This document shows positions 19,470-27,958 of a stretch of DNA of 50,938 nucleotides, in pieces. Source of the stretch: a bacterium. Lineage in GTDB: Bacteria; Zhuqueibacterota; QNDG01; JABMRT01. The notes beneath the pieces are model-generated. The model was not told the origin of the DNA and did not search any database. It saw only the letters and a program-made list of their open reading frames with translations. The stretch lies in contig DSAP01000183.1 of NCBI GenBank assembly GCA_011046415.1, forward strand, positions 1 to 50,938, in the 5' to 3' direction. The number at the start of each line of letters is the position of its first letter. The first letter of the stretch is position 1. A program made the translations under genes and the position numbers.

Positions 19470-19910
19470 TCAGGAGTAAATCGGACCGAATCGTTTTTTT
19501 CTCCGATTCGAACGTGTTTTCCTGGATCGAATGGCTGTCGAGTCTGGGTCTGCGATCCATGTTGCGATGAGTTCACGCAGGATTTCAATTTCAAAAGGTT
19601 TTTCGAAATACACGACATCCGGAAATTGACTCAGCCTCTGGGTCACATCGGCAGAACCGTACGCCGTCATCAGGATCAACAATCCGGTGGTCTGATGCTT
19701 CTTGGCCGTCCGGATCAATTCAATGCCGTCGCCTTCCTGCATTCTGAAATCGGTGATCAGGCAATCGAATGCGTTTTCTTTGAGCAGGAGCCGGGCTTTA
19801 TGGAACGAATTTTCCGTGATGATTGTCCAACCGGGAAGGGTTTTGACGAGTCCGCGTGACAGCGACCAGGTCAGATCCTCTTCATCATCCACAATCAACA
19901 TCTTCTTCAT
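19470..19910 (-). CDS. Stand-alone response regulator (receiver domain) with basic C-terminal tail
   Basis: 'MLIVDDEEDL', phospho-acceptor 'LITDFRMQEGDG', 'LMTAYGSAD', 'YFEKPFE'; tail SRKTRSNRRKKRFGPIYS. Confidence 0.92.
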   Translation of the reverse strand: MKKMLIVDDEEDLTWSLSRGLVKTLPGWTIITENSFHKARLLLKENAFDCLITDFRMQEGDGIELIRTAKKHQTTGLLILMTAYGSADVTQRLSQFPDVVYFEKPFEIEILRELIATWIADPDSTAIRSRKTRSNRRKKRFGPIYS

Positions 19911-20088
19911 GTGCCAGCCGGCCTTTCTTCTGAGTCTAGTCAGAGCAAAAGCAAAAGATATGCCGCAATACGCTTCAGCTTATCAACTTGATTTATCTTG
20001 ATAATATTCAATTATTAAGGGTTAAAGTAAGAAAATCGAGGCGGGTCGTACCGTATGCTGAATCCGTCTGTGAATGATCGAAAATTGT

Positions 20089-21450
20089 TCACAGTTCAAT
20101 TTGATAATTTTTTAATTTTTCCCGAAGCGTCGAGCGCGAAATATCCAGAATCTTTGCGGCATGTGATTTATTTCCGTCAACCGACTTTAAAACTTCGAGT
20201 ATGTGTACTTTTTCCATTTCACCGAGTGAAACTTTTCCAAGAGGGATCTGTCCGTGTGTCTGTACACCCTGTTTGCCGTGTAATTCAATGGGAAGATGTT
20301 CCGGGAGCAGAAACTCTCCCTGACAAAGAATGACGCCCCGCTCGATAACATTCTTGAGTTCCCGCACATTACCGGGCCAGGGATACGCCAGAAGCAGATT
20401 TTCAGTTTCTTTGGAGAAACCCCGGACCTTGCGGTTAAATTCCTTATTAAACTGATGGAGAAAGACCCTGGCAAGCAGCGGAATGTCCTCCGGCCTTTCC
20501 CTGAGAAGCGGCAAACAGATTTCCATGACTTTGAGCCGGTAATATAGATCGTCGCGGAATTCTTTATTCGTGACCAGTTCTCTCAGGTCGGTATTCGCAG
20601 CTGCGAGGACTCGGACATCGATTCTCAGGTCGCTGACTCCGCCGATCCTTCGGAACGTCTGGGTCTCGATAATACGGAGCAGTTTGGGTTGAAGGGACAA
20701 TTTCATCGACGGTATCTCATCCAAAAAAATGGTGCCGCCATCTGCGAGTTCGAATAACCCTTTCTTCTGTGACTTTGCATCCGTGAATGCCCCTTTCTCA
20801 TGACCGAACAATTCGCTTTCGAGCAGATGTTCGGGGATGGCGCTGCAATTGATGGTCACAAAAGGCTTTTCCCTTCTGGCGCTTGTATGATGTATCGCAC
20901 CGGCGACCAGTTCCTTTCCGGTCCCGCTTTCTCCCTGAATGAGCACGGAAGTACGCGGGGTCTCGGATACGATCTGAATGAGCTGACGGACTTCTTCGAT
21001 CTGTCTGCTCTTTCCCAGCAGCTGGTTTGCCGGATGCTGATCCTGATTCTGTCTGCGGAGCCGGAGCACCTCTCGTTTGAGCTGGGTATTTTCGAGCGCA
21101 TGCCGGACGATTGCCTTCATTTCGTCCAGTTCGAAGGGCTTCATGAGATAGTCATATGCCCCATTTTTCAAGGCCTCGATAGCGGGTTTTGGATTTGATG
21201 TCGCAGTCATCATCAGCACGGGTAAATCTTCATGTGTTTCCCTGATTTCGGACAGGACGGCGAGTCCATCCATTTTGGGGAGTTTGAGGTCGAGGAGTAC
21301 CAGATCGATCAGTTCCTTGCCCAGGGTCTCCAGACCGGTCTCCCCCGTTTTTTCGAAAAACACCTGATATCCCTCTTTCTTGAGGACATTCACGAGGCCG
21401 AACCCCAGATCTTCATTGTCTTCGATGATGAGTATCTTTGCAGAGTTCAT
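20089..21450 (-). CDS. NtrC-family sigma54-dependent response regulator
   Basis: Receiver 'LVLLDLKLPKMDG', Walker A 'GESGTGKE', 'FGHEKGAFTDA', Fis-type HTH 'NKSHAAKILDISRSTLREKLKNYQI'. Confidence 0.95.
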   Translation of the reverse strand: MNSAKILIIEDNEDLGFGLVNVLKKEGYQVFFEKTGETGLETLGKELIDLVLLDLKLPKMDGLAVLSEIRETHEDLPVLMMTATSNPKPAIEALKNGAYDYLMKPFELDEMKAIVRHALENTQLKREVLRLRRQNQDQHPANQLLGKSRQIEEVRQLIQIVSETPRTSVLIQGESGTGKELVAGAIHHTSARREKPFVTINCSAIPEHLLESELFGHEKGAFTDAKSQKKGLFELADGGTIFLDEIPSMKLSLQPKLLRIIETQTFRRIGGVSDLRIDVRVLAAANTDLRELVTNKEFRDDLYYRLKVMEICLPLLRERPEDIPLLARVFLHQFNKEFNRKVRGFSKETENLLLAYPWPGNVRELKNVIERGVILCQGEFLLPEHLPIELHGKQGVQTHGQIPLGKVSLGEMEKVHILEVLKSVDGNKSHAAKILDISRSTLREKLKNYQIEL

Positions 21451-23354
21451 ACGGATTCTCCTGAGGGAAGCCAGATATGAAACGTGGTTCCCTTTCCCGA
21501 TTCACTGGTGACGCGGATTTCTCCCTGATGTTCCTGGATGATTCGATAGACGATCGATAACCCCAATCCCATCCCATCCGATTTCGTCGTAAAAAAAGGA
21601 TCGAAAACATGGTTGAGTATTTCTCCCGGAATTCCGGGACCCGTATCGGAGACCGCGACCCGGATAAAATTCGAACCCGTCCTGTCCGTTAACAAAGCGG
21701 GGCGTTCTTCGTCGTCAACGGAATCCCGGGCCGCCCAGACCGACAGATCACCGCCTTGAGGCAGAGCATCGATGGCATTCAGCATCAGATTCAGAAAAAC
21801 CTGCTGCATCTGCTGCGAATCGACCGGGATTCTGGGAAGCGTATCAGGAATCGAGAGAGAAAGCGTGATGTCCTGATAGCTGAGTTTTTTTTCGATGAGT
21901 TGCAGGACATCTTCGAGGATATCGCCGAGTGCATGGAGTGACCGATCGGGTTTGCGTGGTTTGGCAAAGGTGAAGAACGTTTTCAGCAGATCGTCCAACC
22001 TGTTGACCTGACGCACGATACGGGTCAAATATTCCTTCCGTGGATCAGAAGCATCCATCTCTTCTTCGCAGGCCTGAGCCATCATCTTGATGCCGGCCAG
22101 CGGATTTTTAATCTCATGTGCAATACCCGATGCCAGGACGCCCAGTGAGGCCAACCGGTCCATCCGCAACACCTCGGACTGCATTTGTTTGAGCTGGGTA
22201 ATCTCCCTGAAAGAAATCAACATACCGACCTTCTCCCCCGTCGTATCGATCCAGTCGGTTTTGTTGAAACCCACGAAAATCTGTCTTCCGGATTTTACGG
22301 TCAACCGTGCTTCCTGATTCAGGGTCAGAGGGGCCACCCCGGCCGAATCCGAGAGGAGAATCCGGGCTTCTTCCTCCAAAAAGACAGAAAAAAGTGTTTT
22401 CCCCGCGATTTCTCGGACAGACCATTCCAGTATTTTTTCGCCGGCCTGATTCAGTGAAGTGATCCGCCCCTTCAGGTCCAGCGTGAGTAATCCGGATTCC
22501 ATGCTTTGAATGATGCTTTCATTGAAACTTTCGAGATCGTGAATGTCTCTTTCCAGCCTTTTCTCCTCGGTGACATCCCGTCCAATAACCATCGCCCCTT
22601 GGATGGTTCCCCGGAGTAAAATGGGAGTCAGGCTGAATGAAAGAACAGGTGAATCCGGGAAAACCGAAAGGATTTCCGTCTCGAATCGACGTGATCGGCC
22701 GTGCTGAACCTGTTCCAGCTGTTTTCGGACCAGGGTGCGCCGGTCCGGATGAATCAGATCCAGAAACGACCGGTTGAGCCACTCGGATTTCTCGAATCCG
22801 GTAAGGGTGAAAAACCGGTTGTTCAAAGAGGTGAGCCTCGCGGATTCATCGAGGGTCAGGATCAGGTCACTGGCGTTTTCCAGCAAATCCCGGTAACGGT
22901 ATTCGGATCGTTTGACCTCCTGCATCAGTTCGGATTCATGCTTCAGCGACCGGTTTTGGATCAGGACGTTCTGGATGATTTCATGTATCTCATGCGGTCC
23001 GATCGGCAGCACATACCATCCTGCAAGTCCGCGGGCAAAGAGTTCGGCGGCGAAGCGGTCTCTCATGTCCTGATTGGAAACGAGTATTACGGGAATCTCG
23101 TGATGCGCAAAGAGGGCGGCGCTTTGTTGCAGCGCGCAAACAAAATCGTGTTCGGATGACCCGCTCTTTGATAGACCTAAAATAATCAGATGGGGTTTGA
23201 ATTCATTCAGAATGCGGTCCGTTTCTTCCGTCGACCGGATTACTCGGATTTGATAGGAATCCGATGCGAACGGCGACCGGAGTCCGTCCGACAACCGGGG
23301 GTCTTCGGCGACAATCAGTATCCGTGTTGTCTCGGACGATCGTTTCATGCCCAT
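21447..23354 (-). CDS. PAS-domain sensor histidine kinase (NtrB-like) with receiver-like N-terminus
   Basis: HisKA 'ASGIAHEIKNPLAGIK', HATPase 'VFLNLMLNAIDALPQGG', 'DTGPGIPGEILNHVFDPFFTTKSDGMGLGLSI'; two PAS-like segments; 4-nt overlap with the NtrC-type gene. Confidence 0.93.
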   Translation of the reverse strand: MGMKRSSETTRILIVAEDPRLSDGLRSPFASDSYQIRVIRSTEETDRILNEFKPHLIILGLSKSGSSEHDFVCALQQSAALFAHHEIPVILVSNQDMRDRFAAELFARGLAGWYVLPIGPHEIHEIIQNVLIQNRSLKHESELMQEVKRSEYRYRDLLENASDLILTLDESARLTSLNNRFFTLTGFEKSEWLNRSFLDLIHPDRRTLVRKQLEQVQHGRSRRFETEILSVFPDSPVLSFSLTPILLRGTIQGAMVIGRDVTEEKRLERDIHDLESFNESIIQSMESGLLTLDLKGRITSLNQAGEKILEWSVREIAGKTLFSVFLEEEARILLSDSAGVAPLTLNQEARLTVKSGRQIFVGFNKTDWIDTTGEKVGMLISFREITQLKQMQSEVLRMDRLASLGVLASGIAHEIKNPLAGIKMMAQACEEEMDASDPRKEYLTRIVRQVNRLDDLLKTFFTFAKPRKPDRSLHALGDILEDVLQLIEKKLSYQDITLSLSIPDTLPRIPVDSQQMQQVFLNLMLNAIDALPQGGDLSVWAARDSVDDEERPALLTDRTGSNFIRVAVSDTGPGIPGEILNHVFDPFFTTKSDGMGLGLSIVYRIIQEHQGEIRVTSESGKGTTFHIWLPSGESV

Positions 23355-25459
23355 TATACTTTCTTAGGCAGCGTAAATGAAAAAATCGACCCGATTCCGG
23401 GTTGACTCTTTACCCGGACTACGCCATGATGTCTTTCGATGATTTGCTTGACGAGGCTTAATCCGAGACCGGATCCTTCCGGTCGATCCGTTTCTTCCTG
23501 GGTCCTGACCCGATAGAATTTCTCGAAAATCCTCGGTAATTCTTCCTTGGGTATGCCGCATCCGTTATCAATAAAATTGACAATCAGTTCTGTTTCCTCT
23601 TCCTTGATTTCGATGCCGACTTTGGCCCCGTCCGGGCTGTATTTGATTGCATTGCTGAAAAGGTTGATTAAAACCTGATCGATCATGGCGGCGTCACCGA
23701 GTGCATCGGACAGATGGCCTGGGAATTCGGTGATGACGCGGATTTGTCTTGATTTCGCGAGTTGTGTATGAGCTTCCAAAAGCCGTGTGATGGATTCCCT
23801 CAAATCGAAGGGCTCAATGTTTGGTTCCGTGCGACCGGATTCGAGTCGCGACAAATCAAGAAATTTATTGACGAGATCTGTCAGACGGTTTGATTCCTCG
23901 AGAATCACATGGGCGTATTCATGCGATTTGGGATTATCGAGTCCGGTTCCGAGCAGCAATTCACTAAAACCGCAGATGGATGTCAGGGGAGATTTGAGCT
24001 CATGTGCCACCATGGAGACCAGCTCTGTTTTCATGCGTTCGATTTCACGCTGCTCCGTCACATCACGGATAATCGTGACAACACCGATGTGGCGGTCTTC
24101 CTCCGTCGTCACCGGAGCCGCATGGGCATGAAACACTTTCTGCTCATCGGTCTCGATAACTCTCAGATGGAAATCAATGGACGTGGCTTCCTGTGAAACA
24201 CGGACCTCTTTAATGAGCGACACCAGTAATTTGGCCTTGATATGCTCCGCTACCGGTTCATTCCGGACACCCGTTTCTCTGAGATCAAACCACCGTTCAG
24301 CCACGGGATTGATGACGAGGATTTGGTCTATGTTGTCCGTTACAATAACACCATCTGCGATATTCCTGAGAATGGTCTCGGTTTTGTTTTTTTCGATGAT
24401 GATTCGGCTCACATTCATCTGTTGAATATGGTCCATCTCTTCGGCCATATAATTGATGATCCGTCCGATCCGGTTTGTCTTTTCGTTTTTTAATTCGGGC
24501 ACACGAATCGAGAAATTTCCCCGGCTCATCTGGAAAGCGGCGTCATAGAGCGGTTGCATGGGACGATCGATCCAACGTGTGACCATCAGAACGGAGAGAA
24601 TGAGGCCGATGAGATAAACGGTCGCGCCGAATGGGATGAGAAACGTGAAGTCAGTCACACCTTCGTGTCCGATTTCTTTTTGAACCATGAGTTGCCATGG
24701 CAGGAGAGAAAAATCGATCGGCATGGTAAAAACCCGGTCTTCAGTCGTTGCTCGGTTGATACCGGGGGAAAATCCGGCGGAATGGGACACGGTGTCTCCG
24801 GCCATATCGATCAGGGCGAATTCCAATCCTTCGGGTGCGAGCCTGTTAATCTGTGTCTGTATATCCGAGAAACGGATCTGAAGCGAGAAATTTTTGGTAT
24901 CGTTTTCACGTTTATAATGCAATGTCACGATGGGATAGCCGAGTATCCGCGTCGAGAGGACGCTCGATATCCAGAGGGTCTGGGTGCGTGGAGGAAAAAT
25001 TTCATCGGGACGCTGGAGTAAATAATCAAACAACTTCTGACGCGAAGCAGCTGAAAGATTCTGTACCTCCGAATACTCCCAGAAATCTGAATCGATCTGA
25101 TGGACCGGCCAGCGCAACTCAACACTATGAACGGTGACGGAGAAAACGTTGGGATGTTGTCCATGCCAGTGTTCGATCAGGCGCTGCCATTGATCGGAAG
25201 GCAGCCGGTTTAATGAATCGGAAAGCGCTTGCAGGATCCCGTTCCATCGATACACATGGTTCGATTCGATCCGTTGGGCCAGGGCGATGCCGTCTTTTCG
25301 CCATTCTGCTTCCGGACTCCCTAAATCCGGGGTGAACGGTTTAACCCATATAATAACACCGGCCAAAAAGGAGAACAGCGCATGAAAACCGATAAAAAAC
25401 AGCATCACTTTCCAGAAATTCTGCCAGTTCACGGATTTTCTCTGTGCGGCTTTTCTCAC
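23354..25459 (-). CDS. Transmembrane sensor histidine kinase (HAMP-PAS-HisKA-HATPase)
   Basis: 'MVAHELKSPLTSICGFSELLL', 'DQVLINLFSNAIKYSPDG', 'IFEKFYRVRTQEETDRPEGSGLGLSLVKQI'. Start set to GTG 25459, which overlaps the upstream stop as GTGA. Confidence 0.92.
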   Translation of the reverse strand: MRKAAQRKSVNWQNFWKVMLFFIGFHALFSFLAGVIIWVKPFTPDLGSPEAEWRKDGIALAQRIESNHVYRWNGILQALSDSLNRLPSDQWQRLIEHWHGQHPNVFSVTVHSVELRWPVHQIDSDFWEYSEVQNLSAASRQKLFDYLLQRPDEIFPPRTQTLWISSVLSTRILGYPIVTLHYKRENDTKNFSLQIRFSDIQTQINRLAPEGLEFALIDMAGDTVSHSAGFSPGINRATTEDRVFTMPIDFSLLPWQLMVQKEIGHEGVTDFTFLIPFGATVYLIGLILSVLMVTRWIDRPMQPLYDAAFQMSRGNFSIRVPELKNEKTNRIGRIINYMAEEMDHIQQMNVSRIIIEKNKTETILRNIADGVIVTDNIDQILVINPVAERWFDLRETGVRNEPVAEHIKAKLLVSLIKEVRVSQEATSIDFHLRVIETDEQKVFHAHAAPVTTEEDRHIGVVTIIRDVTEQREIERMKTELVSMVAHELKSPLTSICGFSELLLGTGLDNPKSHEYAHVILEESNRLTDLVNKFLDLSRLESGRTEPNIEPFDLRESITRLLEAHTQLAKSRQIRVITEFPGHLSDALGDAAMIDQVLINLFSNAIKYSPDGAKVGIEIKEEETELIVNFIDNGCGIPKEELPRIFEKFYRVRTQEETDRPEGSGLGLSLVKQIIERHHGVVRVKSQPGIGSIFSFTLPKKV

Positions 25460-26415
25460 GTTCGCATCCAGTCTTTCGATTGATACGCCCGGATTTGCTG
25501 TTTTCCACCCGCCTTGGCATGATAGAGGGCGTCGTCGGCGCAACGGATCAGGGCGGTAATCTCATCCGCATCAACGGGGAATTCCGCGATGCCCGCGCTG
25601 AGCGTAATCCGGCAGAGTACATCGGAATTTTTCAAAGGATCTTGAAAGAGGCTGGATATTTTCTCCGCCACCCGGACCGCCGTGTTTTTGTCGACCGACG
25701 GCAGAATCAGGATGAATTCATCCCCGCCGTATCGGGCGACCACGCCGGATTTCTTGACTGAACGACGGATCAGGCGGCCGACTTCCCTGAGCAACCGGTT
25801 TCCGGCCAGATGTCCGTATTGATCGTTCAGCACCTTAAAATCATCCAGATCAAAAATCACGAGTGAAATGGGATCATTCAGTCGCTTCACGCGCCGTATC
25901 TCCATTGTCAGCCGCTTTGTAAAATAGCGATAGTTGTAAAGACCCGTAATGGAATCGGTGAACGCTTTTTTCTTCCATCTGGATGTTTCGGATCTGAGTG
26001 ACCGGTCCCGTGCATCCATGATGTTTTTCATTTCAACCAAATGCGTCAGACTGAACAACCGGCGATGGAATTCGAATTCACGGATCGGATAACGGATGAT
26101 TTCAGAAAATGCAGACCGGTTCATCGACGGGTCCGGACACGGGCCGTTCTCATCCACGATCCACAGGACCGGAGTATCCGGATCCATCCCCGCAGCCTCC
26201 CTCCCCCAATCCCCGTAAAATGTTCCCATCCGTCCGTCGAGGATCAGGAGGGATGACCCTTTGTTATTCTCACCCGGATACGTGATGCGGCGAAAGAACA
26301 ATCCTTTCTGTGTCAACCAGATGTCGAGGATATTCCACAGTTCGTCGTCACGCGTCATGACGTCGATCCTCAGTTTTTGTTCCGCCGCCTGGATCGATTT
26401 ATTCAATTCTTTCAC
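25456..26415 (-). CDS. GGDEF-domain diguanylate cyclase with divergent N-terminal domain
   Basis: '[16 protein letters not shown]', '[22 protein letters not shown]', '[14 protein letters not shown]'. Confidence 0.92.
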   Translation of the reverse strand: MKELNKSIQAAEQKLRIDVMTRDDELWNILDIWLTQKGLFFRRITYPGENNKGSSLLILDGRMGTFYGDWGREAAGMDPDTPVLWIVDENGPCPDPSMNRSAFSEIIRYPIREFEFHRRLFSLTHLVEMKNIMDARDRSLRSETSRWKKKAFTDSITGLYNYRYFTKRLTMEIRRVKRLNDPISLVIFDLDDFKVLNDQYGHLAGNRLLREVGRLIRRSVKKSGVVARYGGDEFILILPSVDKNTAVRVAEKISSLFQDPLKNSDVLCRITLSAGIAEFPVDADEITALIRCADDALYHAKAGGKQQIRAYQSKDWMRT

Positions 26416-27866
26416 GGACTCTCAAAAGAATAACGGACATCCGGATTCCGGGCGGCCAGCGCTTCATCCAGCCTGGAAACCGGCGTTGTCCGGGGTGCGG
26501 ATTTTATTTTTTGGGGATCTCTCGTCGCCTCCCCGGCGATGGTCAGCATGGCGTCGGCAAAGGCATCGAGCGTTTCCCGGGATTCGGTCTCTGTCGGTTC
26601 GATCATGAGCGCCTCGTGGACGATGAGCGGGAAATAGACCGTCGGGGCGTGGAATCCTTCATCCAGGAGGCGTTTGGCCATATCGAGGGTCCTGACTCCG
26701 TTTTCCTTCTGCCGGTCACCCGAGAGCACGAATTCGTGCATATGATGCTGCGGATGCGGCAGTATAAAATCCTTTTCGAGGCGCCGCATGAGATAATTCG
26801 CGTTCAGGATCGCATTTTCGCTCACACGCCGCAAACCCTCAGGACCGAGCATGCGGATATATACATACGCCCTGACCATCACGCCGAAATTGCCGTAAAA
26901 TCCGTGAATTTTCCCGATGGTTTCCGGAAAATCCCAGTTCAGAGACACATCCGGTCCCCGGCAGGAAATCACCGGGACCGGCAGGAACCCGGAAAGACGG
27001 TTTTTGACCCCGACCGGTCCGCTGCCCGGCCCCCCCCCGCCGTGCGGCGTGGAAAAAGTCTTGTGCAAATTCATATGGACGATGTCGAATCCCATGTCGC
27101 CTGGTCGGCACAAACCCAGCAGCGCATTCAGATTGGCCCCGTCCATGTAGAGCAGCGCATCCACGTCATGCACCCGTTTGGCGATCTCGACCACCTGTTT
27201 CTCGAACAGTCCGAGCGTGTTTGGATTGGTCAGCATGAATCCGGCCACGTCTTCATCGAGATGTGCCGAGAGATCGTCCAGATCGACCAGTCCTTCCTCC
27301 GTGGACCGGATCTGAACGGTTTCGTAACCGGATATCGCGGCGCTGGCGGGATTGGTCCCGTGCGCGGAATCCGGCAGAATGATTTTCCGGCGCGGATTGC
27401 CTTTTTTCTCATGATAGGCCCGCATGATTTTGATGCCGGTCATCTCTCCGTGCGCACCCGCGGCCGGCTGGAGTGTGACTGTATCCATGCCCGAGATTTC
27501 AGCCAGATAACAGGCCAGTTCGCCCATCAGCTTCAGGGCACCCGGCAGACCATCCCGCTCCTGGAACGGATGCAGATTCATGAATCCGGGAAGGCGGGAA
27601 AGAGTCTCATTGATCTTGGGATTGTATTTCATCGTGCAGGATCCGAGCGGATACAGCGCTTTGTCCACATGATAATTCAGCACAGAAAGATGGATGAAAT
27701 GGCGCATCACATCCAGTTCGGATACTTCGGGCAGACGGGCTTTCCGATTCCGGATCAGGGCTTCGGGAAGCAGGCTCCGCGCGTTTTTCTCCGGTACATC
27801 CATCGGAGGGAGAGAATAACCCTTCCGACCCTCCGAGCTGATTTCAAAAAGAAGGGGTTCGGGCAT
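26412..27866 (-). CDS. gcvPB: Glycine dehydrogenase (decarboxylating) subunit 2
   Basis: '[16 protein letters not shown]', '[21 protein letters not shown]', '[24 protein letters not shown]'. Start at ATG 27866; the ORF-track start (27917) is the TTG of a candidate -35 box. Confidence 0.95.
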   Translation of the reverse strand: MPEPLLFEISSEGRKGYSLPPMDVPEKNARSLLPEALIRNRKARLPEVSELDVMRHFIHLSVLNYHVDKALYPLGSCTMKYNPKINETLSRLPGFMNLHPFQERDGLPGALKLMGELACYLAEISGMDTVTLQPAAGAHGEMTGIKIMRAYHEKKGNPRRKIILPDSAHGTNPASAAISGYETVQIRSTEEGLVDLDDLSAHLDEDVAGFMLTNPNTLGLFEKQVVEIAKRVHDVDALLYMDGANLNALLGLCRPGDMGFDIVHMNLHKTFSTPHGGGGPGSGPVGVKNRLSGFLPVPVISCRGPDVSLNWDFPETIGKIHGFYGNFGVMVRAYVYIRMLGPEGLRRVSENAILNANYLMRRLEKDFILPHPQHHMHEFVLSGDRQKENGVRTLDMAKRLLDEGFHAPTVYFPLIVHEALMIEPTETESRETLDAFADAMLTIAGEATRDPQKIKSAPRTTPVSRLDEALAARNPDVRYSFESP

Positions 27867-27889
27867 GGACACCTCTGATTGTAAGGACT

Positions 27890-27917
27890 GTATCAAATAT
27901 GGGAATTTTTCAGTCAA
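27890..27917 (-). promoter_or_regulatory. Candidate promoter of the gcvPB/two-component operon
   Basis: Minus strand TTGACT-N16-TGATAC upstream of gcvPB. Confidence 0.35.
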
Positions 27918-27958
27918 TTCACAAACACATTATGCCATGCCGGACACAACGGCTTTTT

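Noticed and set aside
20800-20820. GAFTDA instead of GAFTGA in the NtrC-type ATPase, considered as loss of sigma54 contact
   Set aside because: GAFTDA is a common natural variant among sigma54 activators, so not evidence of degeneration.
26511-27878. 455-aa plus-strand ORF
   Set aside because: Antisense to gcvPB.
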